A DNA stretch of 64,000 nucleotides, taken from NCBI RefSeq assembly GCF_900002405.1, contig NZ_LK995535.1:27991-91990 (forward strand), given 5' to 3'. The notes beneath the pieces were generated by a model, which was given only the letters and a program-made list of their open reading frames with translations, was not told the origin of the DNA and did no database searches. This DNA comes from Actinomyces succiniciruminis (GTDB taxonomy: Bacteria > Actinomycetota > Actinomycetes > Actinomycetales > Actinomycetaceae). Position 1 is the first letter of the stretch, and every line of letters starts with the position of its first letter. Of the stretch, positions 27,717 to 38,214 are shown in pieces. Made by a program: the position numbers and the translations under genes.

Positions 27717-28001
27717 ATGAGCAAGATCTTCACCGTCGAGTACCACTACGTCACCGACCAGGACGAGGCCATGGCCGAGGTCCGCCCCACCCACCGCGCC
27801 TTCAACGCCGCGCTGGCCGAGCAGGACCGGCTGCTCGCCGCCGGCCCCTACGTGGGCACGCACGATGCGCTCATCGTGGTGCGCGCCGACGACGCCGCTG
27901 GCGCCCTGGCCCTGCTGGAGGAGGACCCCTTCAACCAGGCGGGCTTCATAGCCGAGCGCATCGCACGCGAGTACAATCCTGTTATTGGTCGACTAGCATA
28001 A
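27717..28001 (+). CDS. YciI family protein
   Basis: Small 94-residue ferredoxin-like alpha/beta protein. The conserved His/Asp pair of the family is visible in VRPTHRAF and EEDPF. Function in actinobacteria is unknown; some homologues are dehydrochlorinase- or stress-linked. Its last codons (about 27965 on) are already A+T-richer, and the stop sits at the edge of the A+T-rich insert carrying the next gene. Confidence 0.85.
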   Translation: MSKIFTVEYHYVTDQDEAMAEVRPTHRAFNAALAEQDRLLAAGPYVGTHDALIVVRADDAAGALALLEEDPFNQAGFIAERIAREYNPVIGRLA

Positions 28002-28047
28002 GTCTTAACATAACGCATTACACAAAACCAACTCAAAGGACCCTGAC

Positions 28048-28995
28048 ATGAACAACTCAATAGACCGAACCGCGACACCCGAAGCTAGAATCAGCCTCCT
28101 TAACTCACTAGGCACAAGTGGCATAGGTGAGAACAGAGACCTATTCAAGCACGAAATCGAATTTCAAAGAATAATAACAAACTCTAATACTTCCATCTTC
28201 AGGCCACTTCAACTGTCCTGCGATACTCTGACAGAGTTTCCAAACCTTCAGGTTGCATACATAATCGACGCATTTGATCTACTCCCCACTCGGCCTGATC
28301 TCGCGTTTGATTCAATGTGGAAGGCGCTAGAAGCAGGTATCCACGACGACAATAACACTAACGACCCTAACATGGTCGTCGAACTAAACAAACTCGCAGA
28401 CACACTCCCGACAGAAACAAGTCAACTACTATGGAAATCGACGCCCGGATTAGCGAAAGTAAAACTCATGCGACGCATCATGGAGCCCAAGGCGGAAGCC
28501 CCAACAGGATCCTGGGACAATGGCAAGCTCTTTACCTGGCAAAAGGACCCAAAGCGGAAAGCCCTAATCTCCGATATTCAAAAAGAGCTCACTCGAATGG
28601 AACAAGAACTGTCAACAAAAGCCATCAGTAAAACCGAGATACGGCGACAGCTCGGCATGTTTCTCGCCAATACCATGCTTCAAGGGAAGCTTAGTACGCC
28701 CACGGCAGATAAACCAATTCCCGGTAACCTCAGCAGCGTTATATTACTGCTGTTTTTGTACGGAATGCGGAACGACCGCACTCACGCAAACAGCACGCCC
28801 GCTTTTCTTAAACAGAACGCAGTCCTTCGCGACTACGCCTACCATTACTACTGCGTGGTCGCTGTATATGCGATTCTCATGACCGTTCGAGCAACAAAAC
28901 TCAACGGCCCAAATCTCACATCCGGCAACGTCAGAAAGAATGCAGCCGAGAACCTCCGTATCGCAGAAGCCCTCTTTGGTGACGCCTGGCAATAG
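28048..28995 (+). CDS. Orphan protein with C-terminal HEPN-type RNase motif
   Basis: 315 residues with base composition far more A+T-rich than both neighbours, which points to recent transfer. I do not recognise the first 220 residues. In the C-terminal third, helix-rich sequence carries LLFLYGMRNDRTHA: Arg241-Asn242-x3-His246 fits the HEPN ribonuclease motif R(N/D/H)x3-5H. Such domains are common in abortive-infection and toxin-antitoxin systems. AAAGGA precedes the ATG at 28048 by 8 nt. No antitoxin or nuclease partner is adjacent, so a stand-alone phage-defence role is only an inference. Confidence 0.6.
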   Translation: MNNSIDRTATPEARISLLNSLGTSGIGENRDLFKHEIEFQRIITNSNTSIFRPLQLSCDTLTEFPNLQVAYIIDAFDLLPTRPDLAFDSMWKALEAGIHDDNNTNDPNMVVELNKLADTLPTETSQLLWKSTPGLAKVKLMRRIMEPKAEAPTGSWDNGKLFTWQKDPKRKALISDIQKELTRMEQELSTKAISKTEIRRQLGMFLANTMLQGKLSTPTADKPIPGNLSSVILLLFLYGMRNDRTHANSTPAFLKQNAVLRDYAYHYYCVVAVYAILMTVRATKLNGPNLTSGNVRKNAAENLRIAEALFGDAWQ

Positions 28996-29163
28996 GCGAC
29001 ATAGGTCGCCGTTTCTAGCGGCAATCTGCACATTCTTCTCCGGCAAGAGTATACGGCCGACCACTTACAAGCATACGAGCGTGAACCCTATTACTCAGCC
29101 ATCAGAATCAGGGCCGCACGCAATGAAAGAATCGCCCATACCCTGGTGTAACCGTTTCTTCGA

Positions 29164-31677
29164 TCACTCATTCGCGTCCCTGCACGAATAATTCACCAGG
29201 CCCCGGGCCTGCAGGTACGCGACCAGGCGCGGGCGCGCCAGGTACACCGCCTCAATGCCGGCCACGGCGGCAGCGGACACGATCAGCACGACCCACCAGG
29301 TGCCCGCCGCGGGCCAGGCCAGCAGGAAGAAGTCACGCACCGCGGGCACGAACACACCCAGCACCGCGATCCCGGCCATCGCCGCCACCAGGCCGAGCCG
29401 CCAGCCCAGCAGCGGCCGGGCCGTCAAGGTGAGCAGCCACAGTCCGGCGCAGACCAGCACCAGGGTGGCGCCGGTAGTCACCTGCGCCTGCTCCGCCCCG
29501 GAGGCCACCAGCCAGGTGCGGGCCGCCAGCGTGGCGCAGCCGGCCACCAGCCCGGCCGGCACCGCCAGGGTCAGCACCCGCCCCAGGAAGCCCGCCCGGT
29601 AGCGGCGGGAGTTGGGCGCCAGCGCGAGGATGAAGGCGGGGATGCCGATGGTCAGGGACGACACGATGGTCAGCTGCCGCGGCAGGAACGGGTAGGCGAT
29701 GGCGGTCAGGGACACCACCACGGCGATCAGCGAGGCGTAGACCGTCTTGGCCAGGAACAGGGAGGCGATGCGCTCGGTGTTGGCCATGACCCGCCGCCCC
29801 TGCGCCACCACGCCCGGCAGGGCGGAGAACTCCCCCTTCAGCAGCACCAGGCGGGCGACCGCCTTGGTGGCGGGCGCCCCGTTGCCCATGGCGATGCCCA
29901 GGTCGGCGTCTTTCAGAGCCAGGGCGTCGTTGACGCCGTCGCCGGTCATGGCCACCACCCGGCCCCGCGACTTGAGCGCCCGCACGAAGGCGCGCTTCTG
30001 CTCGGGAGTCACCCGCCCCAGCACGCTCGCACCCTCCAGGGCGTCGGCCAGGCGCTCGGCCTCCGGGCCGTCCGGGTCCGGCTCCTGCGACAGGGTGCGG
30101 GCGTCGACGGCGACCGGCGCCCCGCCGTCCGGGCCGGTTACGCCCGCCCGACGGGCGACGGCGGCCACGGTGTCCGGGTTGTCCCCGGAGATCACCTTCA
30201 CCTCCACGCCCTGCTGCCGGAAGTAGTCGAGGGTCCGGGCGGCGTCGGGGCGGATCTCCTCGGCCAGCACCGCCAGCGCCGCCGGCTCCAGTCCGCCGGG
30301 CAGCAGGTGGTCCTCGGCGTCCTCGCCGCAGGGCTCGCTCGCGCGCGCCAGCGCCACCACCCGGGCGCCGTCGGCGGCGCGCTCACGCGCCCGCGCCAGC
30401 ACGACGTCGGCCCCCGGGGCGGAAGCCAGGATGATCTCGGGGGCGCCGAGCACCCAGGTGACGGCGTCGTAGCGGACCGCCGACCACTTGCGCCGTGAGG
30501 AGAAGGGTACGGCCGCCTCCACCGTGCGGGCTCGGGCCGCGGCGGCCCGCTCCCCCAGGTACCGCTCCTCGGCCAGGCCGCGGGCAATGGCGACGGCGGT
30601 GGCGTTGGGATCCTCGCCGTCGCTGAGGGCGGCCAGGGCCTCCAGGACCCCCCGGCCCGGGGCGCCGCCGTCGGGGGCGGTGACCTCCTCCAGGCGGATG
30701 GATCCGGTGGTGATGGTGCCGGTCTTGTCCAGGCACAGGGTGTCCACGCGGGCCAGTACCTCGACCGCGGGCAGCTCCTGCACCAGCACGTTGCGGCGGG
30801 CCAGGGCCAGGGAGGCCGTGGCGAAGTTGACGGAGGTGAGCAGCACCAGTCCCTGCGGCACCATGCCGACCACGCCCGCGATGCCCGCCACCAGTGCCGC
30901 CTGCCACTGCCCGGAGGTGAGCGCCTGCGCCACGCCGCCGTTCTGCCGCAACTGCGACCAGAACAGCAGCAGGGCGACGGGCACGATCACCCAGGAGATC
31001 CAGCGCAGCACCCGGTTGGTGCCCTCCTGCAGTTCGGAGGTGACCACCGAGTAGCGGCGCGCCTCCCGGGCCAGCCGGTGGGCGTAGGCGTCGGCGCCGA
31101 CCGCCGTCGTCCGCACCAGAGCCGTGCCGGCGGTGACGGTGGTACCGGACATGACCCGGTCCCCCGGACCGGGACGGACGGAGGCGGACTCGCCGGTGAG
31201 AATGGACTCGTCCAGCTCCAGGTTGTCACTGGCCAGTACAATGGCGTCCGCGGGCACCTGCTCGCCGCTGCGCAGCCGCAGCACGTCGTCGAGCACCACC
31301 TCCGCCACCTCCACGTCCTGCTCGACGCCGTCACGCAGAACATGCGCGCGGGGGGCATCCAGCACCGACAGGCGGTCCAGGGCCCGCTTGGCGCGCACCT
31401 CCGCAATGGTGCCGGTGGCCGTGTTCAGCAGCAGCACGAAGCCGAACAGGGCGTCCTTCCAGGAGCCGAACAGGAGGATCAGCACCAGGGCCGTGCCCAG
31501 GATCGCGTTGAACACCGTGAAGACATTGGCGCGCAGGATCGCGACGGCCGAACGCGAGGTCGTGTCCCGGTAGGCGTTGGTCTGCCCCGCCGCTACGCGC
31601 TGGGCGACCTCCCGGCTCGTCAGCCCGGTCGTATCCGCGGCCTCTGCGGGCACGGTAGCGGTGGATGTCGGGTTCAC
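29164..31677 (-). CDS. CtpE-like P-type cation ATPase
   Basis: 837-residue membrane pump. TGES (161-164) is the actuator motif, Asp317 in DKTGT is the phosphorylation site, and TGDGVND is the hinge. About ten transmembrane segments are visible. Membrane helix 4 reads GMVPQGLVLLTS. The overall arrangement resembles mycobacterial CtpE, a Ca2+-uptake ATPase, but CtpE as I recall has PEG where this has PQG. The cation is therefore uncertain. It is not obviously in an operon; terC starts 60 bp away on the same strand. Confidence 0.85.
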   Translation of the reverse strand: MNPTSTATVPAEAADTTGLTSREVAQRVAAGQTNAYRDTTSRSAVAILRANVFTVFNAILGTALVLILLFGSWKDALFGFVLLLNTATGTIAEVRAKRALDRLSVLDAPRAHVLRDGVEQDVEVAEVVLDDVLRLRSGEQVPADAIVLASDNLELDESILTGESASVRPGPGDRVMSGTTVTAGTALVRTTAVGADAYAHRLAREARRYSVVTSELQEGTNRVLRWISWVIVPVALLLFWSQLRQNGGVAQALTSGQWQAALVAGIAGVVGMVPQGLVLLTSVNFATASLALARRNVLVQELPAVEVLARVDTLCLDKTGTITTGSIRLEEVTAPDGGAPGRGVLEALAALSDGEDPNATAVAIARGLAEERYLGERAAAARARTVEAAVPFSSRRKWSAVRYDAVTWVLGAPEIILASAPGADVVLARARERAADGARVVALARASEPCGEDAEDHLLPGGLEPAALAVLAEEIRPDAARTLDYFRQQGVEVKVISGDNPDTVAAVARRAGVTGPDGGAPVAVDARTLSQEPDPDGPEAERLADALEGASVLGRVTPEQKRAFVRALKSRGRVVAMTGDGVNDALALKDADLGIAMGNGAPATKAVARLVLLKGEFSALPGVVAQGRRVMANTERIASLFLAKTVYASLIAVVVSLTAIAYPFLPRQLTIVSSLTIGIPAFILALAPNSRRYRAGFLGRVLTLAVPAGLVAGCATLAARTWLVASGAEQAQVTTGATLVLVCAGLWLLTLTARPLLGWRLGLVAAMAGIAVLGVFVPAVRDFFLLAWPAAGTWWVVLIVSAAAVAGIEAVYLARPRLVAYLQARGLVNYSCRDANE

Positions 31678-31737
31678 GGGGTCAGCATGTACTTTCCAGC
31701 CCGGAAATACCTGAGAAGCTCTCAGCGTGTCCGCGGC

Positions 31738-32805
31738 TCAGGCACCGGACTGTGCCGTGACGGCGCCCTCGGATTCGCCGATGGCGTTGCTGCTGCCCGC
31801 GGCCTCCCGTGCGGCCCGGCGGGCCCGGTGCCGGGAGACGAGCACGGAGGCGGCCACGGTGATCAGGATGACCACCACGATGAAGCCGAGCGAGGCGCCG
31901 ATGTCCGGCTCGGGGACGACCTCCCAGGGCTCGCCACCGTTGATGAAGGGCACCTCGTTGGTGTGCAGGGCGTGGTTGACCAGCTTGAAGCCGATGAAGG
32001 CCAGGATGGCGGCCAGTCCGTAGTGCAGGAAGATCAGCCGGTCCAGCAGCCCGTCGATCAGGAAGTACAGCTGCCGCAGGCCCAGCAGGGAGAAGGCGTT
32101 CGCGGCGAAGACCAGGTAGGGCTCCTTGGTCAGCGAGTAGATCGCCGGAATGGAGTCGACGGCGAACATGACGTCGGCGGTGCCGATGGCGATCACGCAC
32201 AGCAGCATGGGGGTGATCATGGTGCGTCCGGCGTGGCGGTGAATGAGCTTGCCGCCGACGAATCCGTCGGTCATGGGCACGACCTTCGCCACCATGCGCA
32301 CAAAGCCGGTGGGGTGGTACTCCTCATCCTGGTGCGCGTCGGGCTCCTCCAGGCCCTCACGGGCCTGGGAGAAGGCGGTCCACAGCAGCCAGGCGCCGAA
32401 CAGGTAGAAGATCCAGGAGAAGTTCTCAATCAGCGCGGCACCGGCCATGATGAAGGCGAAGCGCAGCACCAGGGAGATGATGATGCCGGCCAGCAGCACC
32501 TCCTGCTGGTACTTCCGGGGCACCCGGAAGGCGGAGATCATGATGACGAACACGAAGAGGTTGTCGATGCTCAGCGCCTTCTCGGTGATGTACCCGGCGA
32601 AGTACTCCTGGCCGTAAGTGCCGCCCCAAATCGCCCAGACGATCCCGCCGAAGACGACGGCCATGGCGATATAGCCGATCGACCACTGGGCCGCCTCTTT
32701 GAGCGTGGGCTCGTGCGGGGTGCGGACGTGACCGACGATGTCGATCGTGATCATCGTGATGATGATGGCGGCCAGGGCGAGCCAGCCGAGGGCGTGGACA
32801 TCCAC
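31738..32805 (-). CDS. terC: TerC family membrane protein (likely Mn2+ exporter)
   Basis: 355 residues with eight or more hydrophobic segments. The TerC signature with acidic membrane residues is visible (KALSIDNLFVFVIM and DVMFAVDSIPAIYSL). Family members such as Alx and YkoY export Mn2+, and the riboswitch directly upstream (32836-32974) supports that here. The start is a GTG at 32805 with GGAGG (32818-32814) 8 nt upstream; that GGAGG is one arm of a switch hairpin. Confidence 0.88.
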   Translation of the reverse strand: MDVHALGWLALAAIIITMITIDIVGHVRTPHEPTLKEAAQWSIGYIAMAVVFGGIVWAIWGGTYGQEYFAGYITEKALSIDNLFVFVIMISAFRVPRKYQQEVLLAGIIISLVLRFAFIMAGAALIENFSWIFYLFGAWLLWTAFSQAREGLEEPDAHQDEEYHPTGFVRMVAKVVPMTDGFVGGKLIHRHAGRTMITPMLLCVIAIGTADVMFAVDSIPAIYSLTKEPYLVFAANAFSLLGLRQLYFLIDGLLDRLIFLHYGLAAILAFIGFKLVNHALHTNEVPFINGGEPWEVVPEPDIGASLGFIVVVILITVAASVLVSRHRARRAAREAAGSSNAIGESEGAVTAQSGA

Positions 32806-32813
32806 TGCATGTA

Positions 32814-32840
32814 CCTCCGGTACGGTGCTGGTACCGGAGG
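32814..32840 (-). promoter_or_regulatory. SD-sequestering hairpin of the terC riboswitch
   Basis: CCTCCGGTAC (minus strand, 32840-32831) pairs perfectly with GTACCGGAGG (32823-32814), which contains the terC Shine-Dalgarno. The first five bases (CCTCC) also form the 3' strand of aptamer helix P1, so the two folds exclude each other: ligand-bound P1 frees the ribosome binding site. Confidence 0.75.
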
Positions 32841-32974
32841 TCTCCCCCCGCCAGGGGCGCGACTGCGTGCCGCGCCTGCTGGCCTGCGACGCCGGGGGCC
32901 GGGGCTGCCGCGGTGCGGTTGCCGTCCGGTCCGCCGTGATGACGACGTCGCCGTTGCTGGGAGTACTCCCCTCC
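32836..32974 (-). promoter_or_regulatory. yybP-ykoY manganese riboswitch
   Basis: The minus strand opens GGAGGGGAGTA, contains CGTCGTCATCACGG and ends GAGACCTCC. These are the conserved elements of the yybP-ykoY class (GGGGAGUA, GUCGUCA and the closing AGACC strand). The 5' GGAGG and the 3' CCTCC form P1. It fills the 313-bp gap ahead of terC, the standard gene partner of this class. Confidence 0.8.
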
Positions 32975-33118
32975 GTATGGGCTTATGGGCCGAGTCTATC
33001 GCCGCGGGGTGCCGGACCCGCCACCCCCGCGCGGCCGGAAACGGTGTGTGTTTGCCGACGTCGACGACGCCGCGACCCGCTGCGCAGCACGCCCGGGCGC
33101 GGCGGACGCACCGCCGCA

Positions 33119-35215
<2,097 letters not shown>

Positions 35216-35272
35216 GGCCCAAGGCTACGCGGCGCAGAACATGACCGTGAGGGCGCGGGGCACTACGGGCCG

Positions 35273-35935
35273 CTAGTCCGCTGCGGGCGCAAGCCGACCG
35301 ATCCACAACGCATCGACCGCGTCGGCCAGCTGCCCCCGGGTGCCGGAGTTCGACAGTACGACGTCGGCGACGGCGCGGCGCTCGGCGTCGGAGGCCTGGA
35401 CCGCGATCCGGGCCAGGGCCTGCTCACGGCTCAGGCCGCGCTGCATGAGTCGAGCCAGCCGGGTCTCCAGCTCGGCCTCCACCACGACGACGACGTCGAA
35501 CAGGTCCTGCATCTGCTCCTCCACCAGGAGGGGCACGTCGTAGACGGCCACCTGCCCGGCAGGGACCGCTTCCAACCGAGCCCACGCCTGCTCGGCGATG
35601 CGTGGCAGCAGAATCTCCTCCAGCCGGGCGCGCCGCACCGGGTCTGCAAAGACGATCCGCCCCAGCGCGGCCCGGTCCAGGGCGCCGTCGGAGGCCAGAA
35701 GCTGTCGGCCGAATTCGGCGGCGATCTCGGCCAGCCCCTGGGTGCCGGGCGCGACCACTTCCCGTGAGACGGCGTCGGCGTCCACAACCACTGCGCCGTG
35801 CTCGGCCAGCAGCCGGGCGACCTCCGACTTGCCCGCGCCGATGCCACCGGTGAGCCCGACGTACAGGGCGCGGCCTTCGGGGCTGTGCGCGGGCAGGCGG
35901 CGCGGGCGGTGGGCGGCGTGCGAGGCGTTAGTCAT
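35273..35935 (-). CDS. coaE: Dephospho-CoA kinase
   Basis: Last step of coenzyme A synthesis. 220 residues, with P-loop GLTGGIGAGKSEVARLL at about 27-43, DADAVSREVVAPG, and VYDVPLLVEEQMQDLFD. The ATG at 35935 gives the family N-terminus after a short extension (MTNASHAAHRPRRLP). Lies between gdx/rpsA upstream and uvrB downstream in the actinobacterial core order. Confidence 0.93.
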   Translation of the reverse strand: MTNASHAAHRPRRLPAHSPEGRALYVGLTGGIGAGKSEVARLLAEHGAVVVDADAVSREVVAPGTQGLAEIAAEFGRQLLASDGALDRAALGRIVFADPVRRARLEEILLPRIAEQAWARLEAVPAGQVAVYDVPLLVEEQMQDLFDVVVVVEAELETRLARLMQRGLSREQALARIAVQASDAERRAVADVVLSNSGTRGQLADAVDALWIGRLAPAAD

Positions 35936-35952
35936 GGCACCATCATGCCCGC

Positions 35953-36270
35953 CTAGCCCTCGGTCAGTTTCAAGCCGGCCACACACGCTACCAGCCCCGT
36001 GAGCAGCAATATCCGTACCAGGGACACCGGTTCGGCGCCGGTGGCCATGGCCCACACCGCGGTCGTGGCGGCCCCCACCGCGGTCCACACCGCGTAGCCG
36101 GTACCGACGGGAATCTCACGCAGCGCGTATGCGAGCCCACCCATGGAGGTAAAGCAGGCGGCGAAGAAGACGAGCGTCGGCACCAGGCGTGTGAGCCCCT
36201 CAGAACGGCTCAGCGCGGTTGCCCAGACGGCCTCGAACAGGCCGGAACCGATCAAAATCAGCCAGGACAT
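35953..36270 (-). CDS. gdx: SMR-family guanidinium exporter (Gdx/SugE type)
   Basis: 105-residue, four-helix small multidrug resistance protein. Glu at position 13 region (GSGLFEAVWATAL) is the proton/substrate residue of the family. IPVGTGYAVWTAVGA is the SMR signature, with the Gdx-type TGYAVWTAVG. A guanidine-II riboswitch lies directly upstream, which argues for guanidinium export and not multidrug export. The ATG at 36270 has AAGGGG (36281-36276) upstream. Confidence 0.88.
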   Translation of the reverse strand: MSWLILIGSGLFEAVWATALSRSEGLTRLVPTLVFFAACFTSMGGLAYALREIPVGTGYAVWTAVGAATTAVWAMATGAEPVSLVRILLLTGLVACVAGLKLTEG

Positions 36271-36285
36271 GTATGCCCCTTCCGT

Positions 36286-36330
36286 GGGGCCGTCCCCGAG
36301 TGTTACCCATGGGCTCCGGGTCGTCCCGGG
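36286..36330 (-). promoter_or_regulatory. Guanidine-II (mini-ykkC) riboswitch
   Basis: Two short hairpins on the minus strand have the diagnostic ACGR loops: CCGGG-ACGA-CCCGG (36329-36316) and GGGG-ACGG-CCCC (36297-36286), separated by about 18 nt. The second lies just upstream of the AAGGGG ribosome binding site, whose GGGG could pair with the CCCC arm. It is followed at once by the gdx gene, the known partner of this class. Confidence 0.87.
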
Positions 36331-36346
36331 CAGTGCCAGGTTATCA

Positions 36347-36422
36347 GCGGTCCAAACAGAGGGAAGTAATCCAAACAGAGAAAAGCGGTCCAAACGCGCC
36401 ACACACCGAACCGGTCCACACG
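36347..36422. repeat. Short-word array GCGGTCCAAACAGAG
   Basis: Three related words (GCGGTCCAAACAGAG, TAATCCAAACAGAG, AGCGGTCCAAACGCG) and a shorter CCGGTCCACACGCG follow one another between the rpsA hairpin and the guanidine riboswitch. Function unknown. It is one of several unrelated word arrays in intergenic gaps of this window. Confidence 0.55.
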
Positions 36423-36464
36423 CGATTGGGGCCCGCCCACCGGGTGGTGGACGGGCCCCAATCG
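36423..36464 (-). terminator. rpsA terminator hairpin
   Basis: A 13-bp perfect stem (CGATTGGGGCCCG at 36423-36435 against 36452-36464), about 55 nt after the rpsA stop, with further pairing inside. No U-run follows. Confidence 0.65.
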
Positions 36465-36517
36465 TGGTTGCTCATCGGGCGCGAGGGCCGAGACGAGTGC
36501 CGCCTGTGCGGCCGAGG

Positions 36518-37969
36518 TCAGTTACCGGTCAGCTTCTCACGCAGCGCGGCGAGCGCCTCGTCGGAGGCCAGCGTGCCGGTGGCCTCGGGCTGAGCCGAGG
36601 AGAAGGAGGTGGCGTCCGCGGGGGCGGCGCTGCCGTCCTCCTGGTCCTCCTCCAGGGCGCGCGCAACCTGGGCCTTGTGGGCCTCCCACCGGGCCTGCGC
36701 GGCCGCGTACTCGGCCTCCCAGGCCTCGCGCTGCGCCTCGTAGCCCTCGAGCCACTCGTTGGTCTCCGGGTCGAAGCCCTCGGGGTACTTGTAGTTGCCG
36801 TTCTCGTCGTACTCGGCGGCCATACCGTACAGCGACGGGTCGAAGTCGTCGGAGTTCGGGTCGACGCCGTCGTTGGCCTGCTTGAGCGACAGGGAGATGC
36901 GGCGGCGGTCCAGGTCGATGTCGATGACCTTGACGAAGACCTCGTCGCCGACCTTGACGACCTGCTCGGGCACCTCCACGTGGCGCTGAGCCAGCTCGGA
37001 GATGTGCACCAGGCCCTCGATGCCGTCCTCGACGCGCACGAACGCGCCGAAGGGGACGAGCTTGGTGACCTTGCCGGGCACGACCTGGCCGATGGCGTGC
37101 GTGCGGGCGAAGGCCTGCCACGGGTCCTCCTGGGTCGCCTTCAGCGACAGGGAGACGCGCTCGCGGTCGAAGTCGACGTCGAGCACCTCGACGGTGACCT
37201 CCTGGCCCACCTCGACGACCTCGGACGGGTGGTCGATGTGCTTCCAGGACAGCTCGGAGACGTGGACGAGGCCGTCCACGCCGCCCAGGTCCACGAAGGC
37301 GCCGAAGTTGACGATGGAGGAGACCACGCCGGTGCGCACCTGGCCCTTCTGCAGGGTCTGCAGGAAGTTGGTGCGAACCTCGGACTGGGTCTGCTCCAGC
37401 CAGGCGCGGCGGGACAGGACCACGTTGTTGCGGTTCTTGTCCAGCTCGATGATCTTGGCCTCGAGCTCGCGGCCAACGTAGGGCTGCAGATCGCGCACGC
37501 GACGCATCTCCACCAGGGAGGCGGGCAGGAAGCCGCGCAGGCCGACGTCGAGGATGAGGCCGCCCTTGACGACCTCGATGACGGTGCCGGACACGACGCC
37601 GTCCTCCTCCTTGATGCGTTCGATGGTGCCCCAGGCGCGCTCGTACTGGGCGCGCTTCTTGCTCAGCAGCAGGCGGCCCTCCTTGTCCTCCTTCTGGAGA
37701 ACCAGGGCCTCGATCTCGTCGCCGACGGAGACAATCTCCTCGGGGTCGACATCGTGCTTGATCGACAGTTCGCGAGCGAGGATGACGCCCTCGGTCTTGT
37801 AGCCGATGTCAAGCAGGACCTCATCGCGGTCCACCTTGACAACGGTGCCCTCGACGATGTCGCCGTCATCGAAGTACTTGATGGTCTCGTCGACGGCGGC
37901 GAGGATCTCCTCGGTCGAGCCGATGTCGTTGACGGCGACCGGGGCGGGGCTGGGCGTGGTTGTGGTCAT
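36518..37969 (-). CDS. rpsA: 30S ribosomal protein S1
   Basis: mRNA-binding ribosomal protein with four S1 (OB) repeats, visible as GDIVEGTVVKVDRDEVLLDIG, GVVSGTVIEVVKGGLILDVG (each shown in part), VRTGVVSSIVNFGAFVDLGG and VVPGKVTKLVPFGAFVRVED. At 483 residues with a Glu/Ala-rich tail it matches actinobacterial S1. The ATG at 37969 starts MTTTTPSPAPVAVND. Flanked by polA upstream and coaE downstream in the core order. Confidence 0.96.
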   Translation of the reverse strand: MTTTTPSPAPVAVNDIGSTEEILAAVDETIKYFDDGDIVEGTVVKVDRDEVLLDIGYKTEGVILARELSIKHDVDPEEIVSVGDEIEALVLQKEDKEGRLLLSKKRAQYERAWGTIERIKEEDGVVSGTVIEVVKGGLILDVGLRGFLPASLVEMRRVRDLQPYVGRELEAKIIELDKNRNNVVLSRRAWLEQTQSEVRTNFLQTLQKGQVRTGVVSSIVNFGAFVDLGGVDGLVHVSELSWKHIDHPSEVVEVGQEVTVEVLDVDFDRERVSLSLKATQEDPWQAFARTHAIGQVVPGKVTKLVPFGAFVRVEDGIEGLVHISELAQRHVEVPEQVVKVGDEVFVKVIDIDLDRRRISLSLKQANDGVDPNSDDFDPSLYGMAAEYDENGNYKYPEGFDPETNEWLEGYEAQREAWEAEYAAAQARWEAHKAQVARALEEDQEDGSAAPADATSFSSAQPEATGTLASDEALAALREKLTGN

Positions 37970-38214
37970 TGAGTGGTTGCTCCGAATATGGACAGAAGGG
38001 TCGGGTCAGTAGATTCCACACGTCCCCCGCCGCACGGGCCGGCCCGGACCGGCACCGCACCACGGTTGGGTGCCGCGAACGGCGCCCAGGGGCGTGCGCG
38101 TCAGACCATACCAGCACGTTCCCAATCCGTGACTTGTAGGCGGGTCACAAACCGTGCCCGCATTTGCGTGGAATACCTCACGCCGTACTCCTGAAACACG
38201 CCCACGACGAAGGA

